A DNA stretch of 14,912 nt from Actinomycetota bacterium (GCA_903970315.1 CAJCIJ010000245.1:1-14912); one strand, 5' to 3'; positions 5,926-13,954 are shown, counted from the first letter of the stretch. Notes: generated from the letters alone by a model not told the origin. Program-made: numbers and translations.

Positions 5926-7971
5926 CTAGCGCTTGACCACCTTGAACTTGGCCGTCCGGGCGGCGCTGTGCTTCCCGCTCAACGCTGCGACGGCCACCAG
6001 CTGGTACTTGCCGCGTCTGAGCTTGCGCCCGTCAATGCGACCGCTGAAGCGGAAGCTGTTGGCGCCGGCCTTATCGGCATGGGAGAAACTTCCGACCGTC
6101 TTATGGAAGACGCAGTAGGTCGCAGCCTTGCTGTGCCGGTGGCGCTTGGGCGCCGCCACGCAGTGGGCCGAGGCGCCCACGCCCTTGATCACCCCCAGCG
6201 TGTTCTTCTGCACGGTGAACTTGGTCTTGGCGGCCTCGGAGTCCGTGTAGGAGACCAGCGTGCCCGCCGACAGCGCGGCGAGGATGCTAGGGCCCGAGCC
6301 GGCCGCCCGGAAGGCGTGCGCCGACAGCGTGAGCTTGCCGAGGGCGGGTGCCGAGGCGCTGGCCACACCGGTTGCTGCAAAGGTGATCGTCAGAGGCGTG
6401 GTCGTCGCGGTGGAGGCGAGCGTGACCGAGGCGCTCGCGACGCCGGCTGCGGTCGGCGAGAACGTTGCTGTGATCGTGCACGTGGCGCCGGCGGCCAGCG
6501 TGGCGCCCTTGCAGGTGTCGGCGGTTGCGCCGAACTCATGGGAGCCGTTGAAGACCTCGCCGGAGATCACCACCGGGCCGGGCCCGTCGTTGGTCACGGT
6601 CGCAGTCGCGGGAGCGCTCTGGGTTCCCAAAGCCTGGTCAGCGAAAGCGATGTTGGAATTGGACGCGGTCAACGTGGCGCCCTGCAGGACGAACGAGTCA
6701 TCGGCGTCGTCGCCGTGCTCGACGGCGTACACCCCGCCCGGCAGCAGCACTCCCGTGGCCTGCGGCACCTTGACTTCGTCATTGGAGTCCGTGCCGAGTT
6801 CGCCGTGCTCGTTGTAGCCCCAGCCCTCGAGCGTGCCAGCCGACAGCGCCGCCAGCGCGGATTCGGCGCTGGCTCCGATCGCGGCGACACCGGAGACCCC
6901 CGGCACGGCGATAGGCGTCTTGGCCTCGGCAGTCGTGCCGTTTCCGAGTTCGTAACGGTAGTTGTAACCCCACGCGTCAACGGCGCCACTGGACAGCAGC
7001 GCCACGCTGAAGAAGTTCCCCGCCGAGATTGCGGCAACACCCGACAGCACACCGACGCCTCCGACCCCCTTCACGGCGACGGGCACATCGCTCTGGCTCG
7101 TCGCTTCGTCCCCAAGTTCGCCGTGTTCGTTGAGGCCCCAGGTGACCACCGTGCCGTTGGAGAGCAGTGCCATGTTGTGGTAGGCACCGGCCGAGATTGC
7201 CACCACCCCGGAGAGTTCGCCCCCGCCGCCGACGCCCTGGACCGGCACGGGCCTGGGACTCTCGGTCGTGGAACCGTCGCCTAGTTCGCCGTAGTAGTTG
7301 TAACCCCAGGCGACCACCTTGCCGGTTGAGAGCAGGGCGATCGTGTCGTAGAACCCGGACGAGATGGCAACGACGCCGGAGAGCGCACCTTCGCCGGCAA
7401 CGCTCTCGACTGCCTTGGGGCTGGCAACGCAAGCGCACCCACCGGAGTTGGTTTCTCCGTCGCCAAGCTCGCCGTGTTCGTTGAAGCCCCAACCGTCCAC
7501 GGTGCCACCGGATAGCACCGCGAAGCTCTGCGATGAACCCTCGGACACGGCCGTGGCACCGGTCAAGCCGGGTATCAGCTCCGGGACGTCGCGCTCGGTG
7601 GTGGACCCGTCGCCGAGTTCGCCGTGGAGGTTGTACCCGCTGGTTTCGACGGTCCCGTTTGACAGCAGCGCGATGCTCGCGTTGTGGCCGGGTGACACCT
7701 GCACGACTTCGGCAGGGCCCGAAAGTGGTGCAAACGCGTAGGTGTTGGCGGTCTGGCCGTTGCCGAGCTGGCCGTATTCGTTGAAGCCTGCGCCGTAGGC
7801 CTCACCGGCTGGGGCCGCATGTGCGGCGGGCGCAACGGTGGCCGCCAGCAGCGCACCAAGCACCAGCGAGCGGACGACGACGCCAGGGCTCAGCCGCCCG
7901 TGTGCGCGCATTTGTGCCGCGCGACCGATGCGACCGATGGCGTGTGCGTTTAGCTGCTGCCCGAACCTCAT
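5926..7971 (-). CDS. Secreted seven-repeat RCC1 propeller protein with choice-of-anchor-D-like and C-terminal beta domains
   Basis: A 681-residue exported protein. A basic N-region is followed by a hydrophobic segment (31-50) and an AHA-A cleavage-like site near residue 52. Residues about 54-405 hold seven RCC1 repeats, each with a GxNxxGELG-like core (near 63, 113, 163, 224, 281, 337 and 387), enough for one closed seven-bladed propeller. Residues about 432-537 form an Ig-like domain of the ASPM-SPD-2-Hydin/choice-of-anchor D type, with likely disulfide C487-C498. Residues about 545-681 form a basic tail (C604-C620, GSFSHADKAGANSFRFSG, RRGKYQLVAVA) that I associate with Thermoleophilia secreted proteins. 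No LPXTG or lipobox is seen. The role is unknown; binding or adhesion at the cell surface is likely. GGAGGGAG (7985-7978) supports the ATG at 7971, although Met21 would give a more ordinary signal peptide. Confidence 0.88.
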   Translation of the reverse strand: MRFGQQLNAHAIGRIGRAAQMRAHGRLSPGVVVRSLVLGALLAATVAPAAHAAPAGEAYGAGFNEYGQLGNGQTANTYAFAPLSGPAEVVQVSPGHNASIALLSNGTVETSGYNLHGELGDGSTTERDVPELIPGLTGATAVSEGSSQSFAVLSGGTVDGWGFNEHGELGDGETNSGGCACVASPKAVESVAGEGALSGVVAISSGFYDTIALLSTGKVVAWGYNYYGELGDGSTTESPRPVPVQGVGGGGELSGVVAISAGAYHNMALLSNGTVVTWGLNEHGELGDEATSQSDVPVAVKGVGGVGVLSGVAAISAGNFFSVALLSSGAVDAWGYNYRYELGNGTTAEAKTPIAVPGVSGVAAIGASAESALAALSAGTLEGWGYNEHGELGTDSNDEVKVPQATGVLLPGGVYAVEHGDDADDSFVLQGATLTASNSNIAFADQALGTQSAPATATVTNDGPGPVVISGEVFNGSHEFGATADTCKGATLAAGATCTITATFSPTAAGVASASVTLASTATTTPLTITFAATGVASASAPALGKLTLSAHAFRAAGSGPSILAALSAGTLVSYTDSEAAKTKFTVQKNTLGVIKGVGASAHCVAAPKRHRHSKAATYCVFHKTVGSFSHADKAGANSFRFSGRIDGRKLRRGKYQLVAVAALSGKHSAARTAKFKVVKR

Positions 7972-7977
7972 CTACCG

Positions 7978-7985
7978 CTCCCTCC
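7978..7985 (-). promoter_or_regulatory. Ribosome binding site of the RCC1 gene
   Basis: GGAGGGAG on the minus strand, with its GGAGG core nine bases from the ATG at 7971. This decides the start in favour of the long signal-peptide form. Met21 has no such site. Confidence 0.7.
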
Positions 7986-8155
7986 GTTGCTGACCAGAAT
8001 CTTGCTGCGGGCGACGCTATCAGAGGGTGCCGCGGCAGTCACGAAATGGCCGGTGGATTGCGGGCGGCCTGATATCGCCGCCGGAGGCTGCCGTAGTGTG
8101 AGCCGTTCCAAGTCGGGCAGCAGGCGCCCGTCTGGCAACCGAGGGGGAACCGTCC

Positions 8156-8782
8156 ATGTCCTATCCCGTCAGCTTCGAGGCCGACTATGTCGAGCGGCGC
8201 AGTCGCCTGACCGCATTGGTCCGGCTCGTTCTGGTCATACCACTCTGGATCTGGTTTTACTTGTATGCGATCGTCGCATACCTGGCGATCGTGCTGGCAT
8301 GGTTTGCCATCGTGATCACCGGTCGGTACCCCCGCGGGCTGTATGACTTCGTCGCCGGCTTCACGCGTTTTCTGGCACGCATCACCGCCTATGCCGCGCT
8401 GCTGTGCGACCCTTACCCCTCTTTCGGCGGCGCGGACAACCCCGCCTATCCGGTGCGCATGGGCTTCGCCGGACCCCTGGCCAGCTACAGCCGCCTGAAG
8501 ACCTTCTTCCGCGCGATCCTCGCCATCCCGGTGCTGGTTGTGCGTTACCTCATGGGGCTGATGCTCGACATCGGTGCCGTGGCGGCTTGGATCGTGATCG
8601 TGATCACGGGCAAGCTGCCGCGCGGCCTCTTTGACCTGCTGGTCCTCGCGAACTCCTACACCGCGCGATCGGATGCCTACCTGGGCCTGCTGACCGAGAC
8701 CTACCCGCCGTTCCAGGACGAGCACACCCGTGCAGCCGGCACTTCGGGCCCACCAGACGTGCCAGGCCCGTCCTTGGCCTGA
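8156..8782 (+). CDS. Tandem DUF4389 integral membrane protein
   Basis: A 208-residue protein made of two DUF4389 units. Each has an entry motif (SRLTALVRLVLVIP at 16-29; SRLKTFFRAILAIP at 112-125), one or two hydrophobic helices, an AWxxIVITGxxPRGL(Y/F)D motif (48-64 and 144-160), and an aromatic (D/E)xYPxF end (85-90 and 181-186). About four hydrophobic segments (roughly 19-38, 39-55, 116-133 and 134-151) place it in the cytoplasmic membrane. I know no function for the family. The C-terminal 20 residues are Pro/Gly-rich and probably disordered. GAGGGGG (8141-8147) gives a good ribosome binding site eight bases before the ATG. The gene is divergent from the RCC1 gene across 184 bases, in which I see no convincing promoter, and converges on the methyltransferase gene. 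Confidence 0.9.
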   Translation: MSYPVSFEADYVERRSRLTALVRLVLVIPLWIWFYLYAIVAYLAIVLAWFAIVITGRYPRGLYDFVAGFTRFLARITAYAALLCDPYPSFGGADNPAYPVRMGFAGPLASYSRLKTFFRAILAIPVLVVRYLMGLMLDIGAVAAWIVIVITGKLPRGLFDLLVLANSYTARSDAYLGLLTETYPPFQDEHTRAAGTSGPPDVPGPSLA

Positions 8783-8797
8783 CTCTCGGCGCCGCGC

Positions 8798-8813
8798 GGC
8801 CCGGGTCGGGGCC
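8798..8813. terminator. GC hairpin between convergent genes, possible terminator
   Basis: GGCCC and GGGCC pair around a six-base loop in the 65-base gap between the DUF4389 stop and the methyltransferase stop. No T tract follows on either strand. The position is right for a terminator but the evidence is weak. Confidence 0.25.
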
Positions 8814-8847
8814 CCCGCATCGGATTAGACACCCAACCAACAGTGTT

Positions 8848-9627
8848 TCAGGGCTGGTCGGCCCGCCGGGCGCTGACCAGGACTGTCTCATACGACATCT
8901 CGAACGAGCCCCCCACGGCGTCGACAGCGTCGCCGACGGCGTCCAGGAGGACTGCGAGCACCGCGGGTGCCAACTCGTGATGGTCGCTGTGCGTGCGCAG
9001 GTAGTCAAGCCATCCCTCCCTGTCGTAGCGGCGGCTCCAGTTGAACACGGTCGTAACCGGCTCGGCGAACGCGCAAGACTCGGCGATCCCGGCCATGGCC
9101 ACCTCCTGACGCGCTGCGCGCTTGGCAGCCAGCGCCGGGTAGCGATCGACCCCCGGTGCCAGCCGAGCATAGATGGGCGCAAGCAGGCGCGTGACCTGCG
9201 GTGGCGGGTCGCCGAGGTTCCAGAAGGCACACAGCCGGCCCCCTGGTCTTAACACCTGCGCAGCACGCTCGGCGCCGAGGCGCGGCTCAATCCAGTGCCA
9301 GGCCTGGGCGCAGGTCACCAGATCAAACGTCCGGCCTGCAGCGTTCCAGTCCTCAAAGGCCGCCACGTCCACGACGAGGCCCTTCGCCCGCGCCACCTCC
9401 GCCATACGCTCATCGATCTCGACGCCCTGGACCGCGCAGCCGCGGGCCGCGAGCAGTGCGGCGGCGATGCCGGTGCCACAGCCCACATCAAGCACGCTCG
9501 GCGTGCCACCAGTCACGAGAGCGTCGATCAGCGCGTCCGGGTAAGACGGACGCGAGCGGTCATAGAGGGCGGCGAGCTCGCCGAATGACTCCGCGCGGGA
9601 CCGCTGGAGAAACAGCATCCCAGGCAT
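8848..9627 (-). CDS. Class I SAM-dependent methyltransferase
   Basis: A 259-residue protein with the Methyltransf_11/25-type Rossmann fold. After an N-terminal helix (SFGELAALYDRSRPSYP, common in this family), motif I is VLDVGCGTG (45-53). The acidic end of strand 2 is GVEID (E70), followed by FDLVTCAQAWHWIEP (101-115) and the post-motif LRPGGRLCAFWN (126-137). These show SAM binding. The AQAWHWI form resembles trans-aconitate or small-molecule/ubiquinone-type methyltransferases, but the substrate cannot be assigned. No signal peptide is present, so it should be cytosolic. The ATG at 9627 lacks a good Shine-Dalgarno; Met4 is an alternative. It lies 16 bases after the stop of the secreted metalloprotease-like gene on the same strand, so the two are probably co-transcribed. 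Confidence 0.9.
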   Translation of the reverse strand: MPGMLFLQRSRAESFGELAALYDRSRPSYPDALIDALVTGGTPSVLDVGCGTGIAAALLAARGCAVQGVEIDERMAEVARAKGLVVDVAAFEDWNAAGRTFDLVTCAQAWHWIEPRLGAERAAQVLRPGGRLCAFWNLGDPPPQVTRLLAPIYARLAPGVDRYPALAAKRAARQEVAMAGIAESCAFAEPVTTVFNWSRRYDREGWLDYLRTHSDHHELAPAVLAVLLDAVGDAVDAVGGSFEMSYETVLVSARRADQP

Positions 9628-9643
9628 GCTCGCACGTGCCGGA

Positions 9644-10225
9644 TCAGCGTCGGCGTGCGACTGGGCGAGGGCGCTCGAACCCGTGCAGGCGCGGCGGCGT
9701 GAGCACGGGGGTGTAAGCGCCGGACCGGCACACGTCAGGGACGTTGGCCGCGGTGAGGATCGGGTAGCGCACGTCGGTGGGACTGTAGGAGAGCGAGTCC
9801 GAGTAGCCCTCCAGATGCCCGAACTCGTGGACCATCATCTGGCAGAACACCACCGCTTCGGCCGCCGCGGCTGCACGCGTGGGCCAGCGACTGCGGCTTA
9901 TGTTCACGACGCATTCGCTGTACGTCTGTGGTGGCGCCGCGAAGTCCAGCGGGCCCTGGGGCGTCAGAAAGCTCACCCAGGCCTCCACGGTCGTGCCGCC
10001 CACTGGCGACGCTGGAACGGCAGTCTGCCAGCGGATGGCAACGCTGCCTCCACACGGGGGTGCGCCCCAGTAAGCGTTTGCCGCCGCCACGGCCTCGGCC
10101 ACCGGCCCACGGTCGGATCCGGCCGAGACAGCGGCGCCCGTTGAGGCGAATGCCGGGACGGGTGAGAGCAGAGCCGCGATCACCACGCAGAGGCCGATCA
10201 GGGTGGCGCAGCCGGTCCTCGACAC
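9644..10225 (-). CDS. Secreted metzincin/matrixin-like zinc protease homologue
   Basis: A 193-residue protein with a signal peptide (about 1-28, hydrophobic core LIGLCVVIAALL, cleavage near AFA-S). The zinc motif is H133-E-F-G-H137-L-E-G-Y-S-D143, matching HExxHxxGxxD. Asp as the third ligand is known in snapalysin-type metzincins; most matrixins have His. After the motif, PTDVRYPIL lies where related proteins have a Met-turn (typically DVMYP), so the turn methionine is replaced by Arg. Four cysteines in the exported part (C58, C105, C128, C166) could form two disulfides. It is probably an extracellular protease or an inactive relative. GTG 10225 is the chosen start; an ATG two bases upstream is in another frame, and no strong Shine-Dalgarno is seen. 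The Arg-rich end is unusual. Confidence 0.82.
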   Translation of the reverse strand: MSRTGCATLIGLCVVIAALLSPVPAFASTGAAVSAGSDRGPVAEAVAAANAYWGAPPCGGSVAIRWQTAVPASPVGGTTVEAWVSFLTPQGPLDFAAPPQTYSECVVNISRSRWPTRAAAAAEAVVFCQMMVHEFGHLEGYSDSLSYSPTDVRYPILTAANVPDVCRSGAYTPVLTPPRLHGFERPRPVARRR

Positions 10226-10264
10226 GCATCCCAGTGTTCAATCTCGTCCGGACGACGCGAGGCG

Positions 10265-10295
10265 CTCACAGGGCCGGGGGGACGCCTTCTAAGCT
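10265..10295 (+). promoter_or_regulatory. Predicted leaderless promoter of the LeuRS-like gene
   Basis: TAAGCT (10290-10295) matches TANNNT and ends exactly six bases before the GTG start at 10302. A weak -35 candidate, CTCACA (10265-10270, four of six), lies 19 bases upstream. No Shine-Dalgarno is present. The same TANNNT-N6-start layout is seen at two other genes in the window. Confidence 0.45.
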
Positions 10296-10301
10296 CCAAG
10301 A

Positions 10302-12617
10302 GTGCCCAACGCGAACGACACCGGCGCTCCGGACCTCCCGGCTTACGACCCGCAGGCCATCGAGACGCGCTGGCAGGCGCGCTGGCGTGAGCAGGATGCG
10401 TTTCGCACGCCTGCGGTCGGCCCCGACGGGCCCGGCGAGGAGTACGCCAACTGGATCTACATCAAGGCGTCGGCGCCGTTTACTTCAGGCAACATCCATA
10501 TGGGCCACGTTCGGTCCTACGCCATCGGCGACGCCTACGCGCGCTTCTGCCGAGCCCGCGGCGACGCCGTCCTGTTCGCATTCGGCTGGGATGCATTCGG
10601 GCTACCTGCGGAGCTGACCGCCAGCGAACGCGACCTGACCCCGACGGAGTGGGTCCGTCGCTGCGCCGAGGTCATGACCGGCCAGCTCGCGCGCCTGGGG
10701 TTCTCCTTTGGCTGGGAGCGCACGTTCAACAGCTCTGAGCCCAACATGTATCGCTGGTCGCAGTGGCTGTTTCTGACGCTCCTGGAGGCGGGGCTGGTCT
10801 ACCGTGGCAGCGGCACGGTTGACTGGTGTCCGACCTGCCACACCACGCTGGCCACGATGCAGGTGAAGGACGGGACCTGCTGGCGCTGCCACGGGCCAGT
10901 GGAACTGGTCGAGCGGCCGGAGTGGATGCTGCGCGTCTCGGCCTACGTGGAGGAGAACGACCGCCGCGCGGCCGAGCTGACACATTGGGACGACGTCGCA
11001 CTCGGGTCCCAGCGGGAGGTGCTAGGGCGCGTGGACGGGGTCGAGCTCGACCTCGTCGCCGGCGACGACCCCACGCGCGTGCTGACCGTCTTCACTCCCC
11101 ACTCCGAGGGCGTGGCGGAGGCTCGCTTCGTGCTGCTCTCCCCACGCCATCCGGACCTCGCCGATTGGACGGTTCGCGACGGGCTCGCCGCCGAGCTTGA
11201 GGAGATGCGCCAAGGCGGCTGGGACCGCGCCGCACGCGAGGCCGAGGCGGTGCCGGTGCTGGATTCCGGTGCCACTGTGAGCGGCCCTGACGGCTCCCCG
11301 CTGCCGGTGCTGATCACGCCGCTGGTGGATTCGCGATACGGCCCGACCGCTGTTCTGGGCATCCCCGCGCGCGACCGCACCGACGCGGTGATCGCGCGCC
11401 GCCTGGATCCCGCGACCACTCAGACCCCAGTCGAGCAGACCGCCCCGGTGGGCGATCCGCACGACTCCCCCGTTGGCGATCGCGACCCACAAGACCTCCG
11501 CGTTACCGGCGCTGACGTCCTAGCGGACGTGGCCTCGCGCCCGGCGGTCCGCTACCGCGCACGCGACTTCTCGGTCTCACGCCAGCGGCACTGGGGCACA
11601 CCGATCCCGATCGTCTACTGCGAGGCGTGCGGCACGGTGCCGGTCCCCAAGGAGCAGTTGCCGGTGATCCTGCCGGTGGACCTCAAGCCTACGGGCCCAG
11701 AGAATCCGCTGGCGAAGGACCGCGCCTTCTACGAGACGAGCTGCCCGCGCTGCGACGGGCCGGCCCGTCGCGAGACAGACACCCTGGACTGCCACTTTGA
11801 CGCGCTGTGGCTGTGGATCCCGGCTTGCGTCCCAGCGGCTGAGCGTCACGGCACTCTGGAGGAGATCCTCGCGCTGGCCGACCTGCGCGCCTGGCTGCCC
11901 TCCGAGCGCCTGGTGGCCGGCTCGGACTCGGGCAACTTCATGTTCGACCAGCGGATCACAACCAAGGCGCTGCGCGACATCGGGCCGCTGGCGTTCTTGG
12001 CCGACGGCGAGCCCTTCGCCGGCGCGCTGATGCATGAGATGGTGATACGCGACGGGCGCAAGATGTCAAAGCACCTGGGCAATGTCGTCGAGCCCGATGC
12101 GCTGGTCGAGGAGGTGGGCGCTGACTCCGTCCGGCTGGCAGTGCTCTACGCGGCCCGCCCGCAGCGGTCGCTGAACTGGAGCGAGAGCTCGCTGGCGCAC
12201 TGCCACCGATTCCTGACCGCACTGTGGGGGTTCGCCCAGCGCCATCTGGCTACGGACCCAGCCGAGTTGCCGTCCAGTGCGGGCGAGGCTCCCAAGCTGA
12301 TGACCGACCACCTCCGTCGCAAGCTTGCCGGCCACTGCGAGGTCGGCGCGACGAAGATCGCTGAGGCGCTGGGGGAGCTGGAGATGCACGCCGCGGTGCG
12401 CGACGTCATGCGCCTGTTCGAGCGCATCGGCGACTTCGAGCAACGCGCCCGCGACAAGCGCGGCCAGCTCAGCCGCGAGGACCACGAGTCGATCCTCGAG
12501 GCGCTGTCGATCCTGGTGCACTGGCTTGACCCGTTCGCCCCTCACATCGCCGCCGAGCTCGCAGCGGCGGGCCTGGACCGAGTCCCGCACCCCCATCGTG
12601 ACCTGCAAACCGCGTAA
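10302..12617 (+). CDS. Divergent leucyl-tRNA synthetase-like class I aminoacyl-tRNA synthetase
   Basis: A 771-residue protein that aligns along its length with bacterial LeuRS in my reading. The HIGH motif is H66-M-G-H69, followed by FGWDAFGLPAE (94-104). A zinc-binding region has C176/C179 and C193/C196. The editing (CP1) domain spans about 235-400, then SRQRHWGTPIPIVYC (426-440) and a second CxxC pair (C440/C443, C481/C484). The KMSKS loop reads K587-M-S-K-H591, followed by LGNVVEPDALVEEVGADSVRL. An anticodon-binding helical domain runs to the end. Odd points: the threonine-rich TTRPDT editing motif is TPHSEG (265-270); the IEHAxxHLLY region is SDSGNFMFDQ (541-550); and the usual C-terminal tRNA-binding domain is missing, leaving it shorter than the roughly 820-870 residues usual for LeuRS. 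It may be the housekeeping LeuRS or a paralogue charging leucine or another amino acid; I favour a paralogue. It probably shares a transcript with thrC, 29 bases downstream. Confidence 0.85.
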   Translation: MPNANDTGAPDLPAYDPQAIETRWQARWREQDAFRTPAVGPDGPGEEYANWIYIKASAPFTSGNIHMGHVRSYAIGDAYARFCRARGDAVLFAFGWDAFGLPAELTASERDLTPTEWVRRCAEVMTGQLARLGFSFGWERTFNSSEPNMYRWSQWLFLTLLEAGLVYRGSGTVDWCPTCHTTLATMQVKDGTCWRCHGPVELVERPEWMLRVSAYVEENDRRAAELTHWDDVALGSQREVLGRVDGVELDLVAGDDPTRVLTVFTPHSEGVAEARFVLLSPRHPDLADWTVRDGLAAELEEMRQGGWDRAAREAEAVPVLDSGATVSGPDGSPLPVLITPLVDSRYGPTAVLGIPARDRTDAVIARRLDPATTQTPVEQTAPVGDPHDSPVGDRDPQDLRVTGADVLADVASRPAVRYRARDFSVSRQRHWGTPIPIVYCEACGTVPVPKEQLPVILPVDLKPTGPENPLAKDRAFYETSCPRCDGPARRETDTLDCHFDALWLWIPACVPAAERHGTLEEILALADLRAWLPSERLVAGSDSGNFMFDQRITTKALRDIGPLAFLADGEPFAGALMHEMVIRDGRKMSKHLGNVVEPDALVEEVGADSVRLAVLYAARPQRSLNWSESSLAHCHRFLTALWGFAQRHLATDPAELPSSAGEAPKLMTDHLRRKLAGHCEVGATKIAEALGELEMHAAVRDVMRLFERIGDFEQRARDKRGQLSREDHESILEALSILVHWLDPFAPHIAAELAAAGLDRVPHPHRDLQTA

Positions 12618-12634
12618 GATTAAGAACAGGGAGT

Positions 12635-12641
12635 AAGGAGG
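12635..12641 (+). promoter_or_regulatory. Strong ribosome binding site of thrC
   Basis: AAGGAGG ends five bases before the ATG at 12647 in the 29-base gap after the synthetase gene. It is the strongest Shine-Dalgarno in the window and fixes the thrC start. Confidence 0.8.
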
Positions 12642-12646
12642 CGCTG

Positions 12647-13954
12647 ATGGCGGCACCCAACAACCACCTCTCGGGGCAGCCGACGCGCTCCTGCGCGACC
12701 GGTTTGCGCTGCCCAAAATGCGGTCAGACATTTCCGCTGAGCGAGACCGAGGCGTTCTGCCCGGAGTGTTCGCGCTGCCTGGACGTCACCTATGACTACG
12801 AGCTGGCGGCCCAGCGGCTGAAGCAGCTCGGGCTGGCCGAGCGCCCGCAGAATGTATGGCGTTTCGATGAGCTGTTGCCGATCACCGATGCCGCGGCACA
12901 GTCCCGCGTCGGGCAGGTCTCGGGCTTCACGCCGCTGATCCGCGCCGAGCGGCTGGGCGCTGAGCTCGGTCTGACCAACCTGTACATCAAGGACGACTCA
13001 TCCAACCGTCCGAGCTTCTCCTACAAGGACAGGGTGGTTTCGATGTCGGTGGCGCGGCTGCTCGAGCTGGGCAAGACCGAGCTTGGCTGCGTCTCGACGG
13101 GCAACGTGGGCCACGCGGTCTCCGCGCTGGCAGCCAAGGCGGGCGTCCCTGCGTATGTGTTCTACCCCAACCGGCTGGAGCACACCAAGGCGCGGGTCTG
13201 CCGGGCTCTTGGCGCGCGGGTGTGCCAGGTGGACGGCAACTACGACGAAGCCAACCGCGAATGCCGCCGGCTGTCGGCCGAGACGGGTCTGGAGTTCGCA
13301 AACATCAGTCTGCGCCCTTTCTACAGCGAGGGCGCCAAGACCGAGGGGTTTGAGATCATCGAGCAGCTCGGGTGGCAGGCGCCGGAGCACATCGTGCTTC
13401 CTGCCGCCGGTGGAACGCTCTCCTCACGCGCGCACAAGGGCCTCAAGGAGCTGGAAACGGTTGGGCTCGCCGAGACCGCCCACACCAAGATCCACATTGC
13501 GCAGCCCGACGGCTGCTCGCCCATCGCCGCGACCATCGTCGACGGGCGTGACGCGATCGAGCCCGTCATTCCCACGACCATCGCGCATTCGCTGGCGATC
13601 GGAGCCCCCGGCGACGGCATGCTCGTCGTCGATGCAGTGCGCGCCCGCGGCGGCACCGCTGCGACAGTCACCGACGAGGAGATCTGGGCTGCGGTGGACC
13701 TCCTGGGCGCCACCGAGGGCATCCTCACCGAGCCGGCGGGCGGCACCGCCATAGCCTCCCTGTCCAAGCTGATCGACGCCGGCCACATCGGCTCAGACGA
13801 CGTCACTGTCGCGGTCATCACGGGTAACGGCCTGAAGACCATCGAGGACCACCCCGACAAGCCATGGCCAACGATGGTTCCGTGTGAGGTCGATGCGATG
13901 CGCGATGCGCTTGACCAGTTGCGCGACGGCGCTGCGGCAGGCGTGGGCGCCTGA
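12647..13954 (+). CDS. thrC: Threonine synthase (PLP-dependent, N-terminal zinc ribbon)
   Basis: A 435-residue fold-type II PLP enzyme that converts O-phosphohomoserine to threonine, the last step of threonine synthesis. An N-terminal zinc ribbon (C22/C25 and C38/C41) precedes the catalytic domain. The Schiff-base lysine is K127 in SYKDRVV; most relatives have SFKDR. STGNVGHAVSALAAKAG is the phosphate/PLP-binding loop region. The blocks NISLRPFYSEGAKT, PAAGGTLSSRAHKGLKEL, GCSPIAATI, AHSLAIGAPGDG, TEGILTEPAGGTAIA and ITGNGLK all match threonine synthase order and spacing. It is cytosolic. It follows the LeuRS-like gene at 29 bases and precedes a flippase-like gene at 66 bases; neither hom nor thrB is present in the window. 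A paralogue making another amino acid (as cysteate synthase does) cannot be fully excluded, but threonine synthase is the clear first choice. Confidence 0.92.
   Translation: MAAPNNHLSGQPTRSCATGLRCPKCGQTFPLSETEAFCPECSRCLDVTYDYELAAQRLKQLGLAERPQNVWRFDELLPITDAAAQSRVGQVSGFTPLIRAERLGAELGLTNLYIKDDSSNRPSFSYKDRVVSMSVARLLELGKTELGCVSTGNVGHAVSALAAKAGVPAYVFYPNRLEHTKARVCRALGARVCQVDGNYDEANRECRRLSAETGLEFANISLRPFYSEGAKTEGFEIIEQLGWQAPEHIVLPAAGGTLSSRAHKGLKELETVGLAETAHTKIHIAQPDGCSPIAATIVDGRDAIEPVIPTTIAHSLAIGAPGDGMLVVDAVRARGGTAATVTDEEIWAAVDLLGATEGILTEPAGGTAIASLSKLIDAGHIGSDDVTVAVITGNGLKTIEDHPDKPWPTMVPCEVDAMRDALDQLRDGAAAGVGA

Noticed and set aside
5752..7284. Long + strand open frame (510 codons) across the SRPBCC and RCC1 genes
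   Set aside because: It lies opposite two well-supported minus-strand genes. Its translation is low-complexity Gly/Arg/Ala-rich with no recognisable domain, as expected for an antisense shadow in high-GC DNA.
6757..7812. Periodic repeats in the RCC1 gene as a DNA satellite or CRISPR-like array
   Set aside because: The periodicity is at protein level (about 50 residues per blade) with diverged codons and in-frame variation. There are no identical direct repeats with unique spacers.
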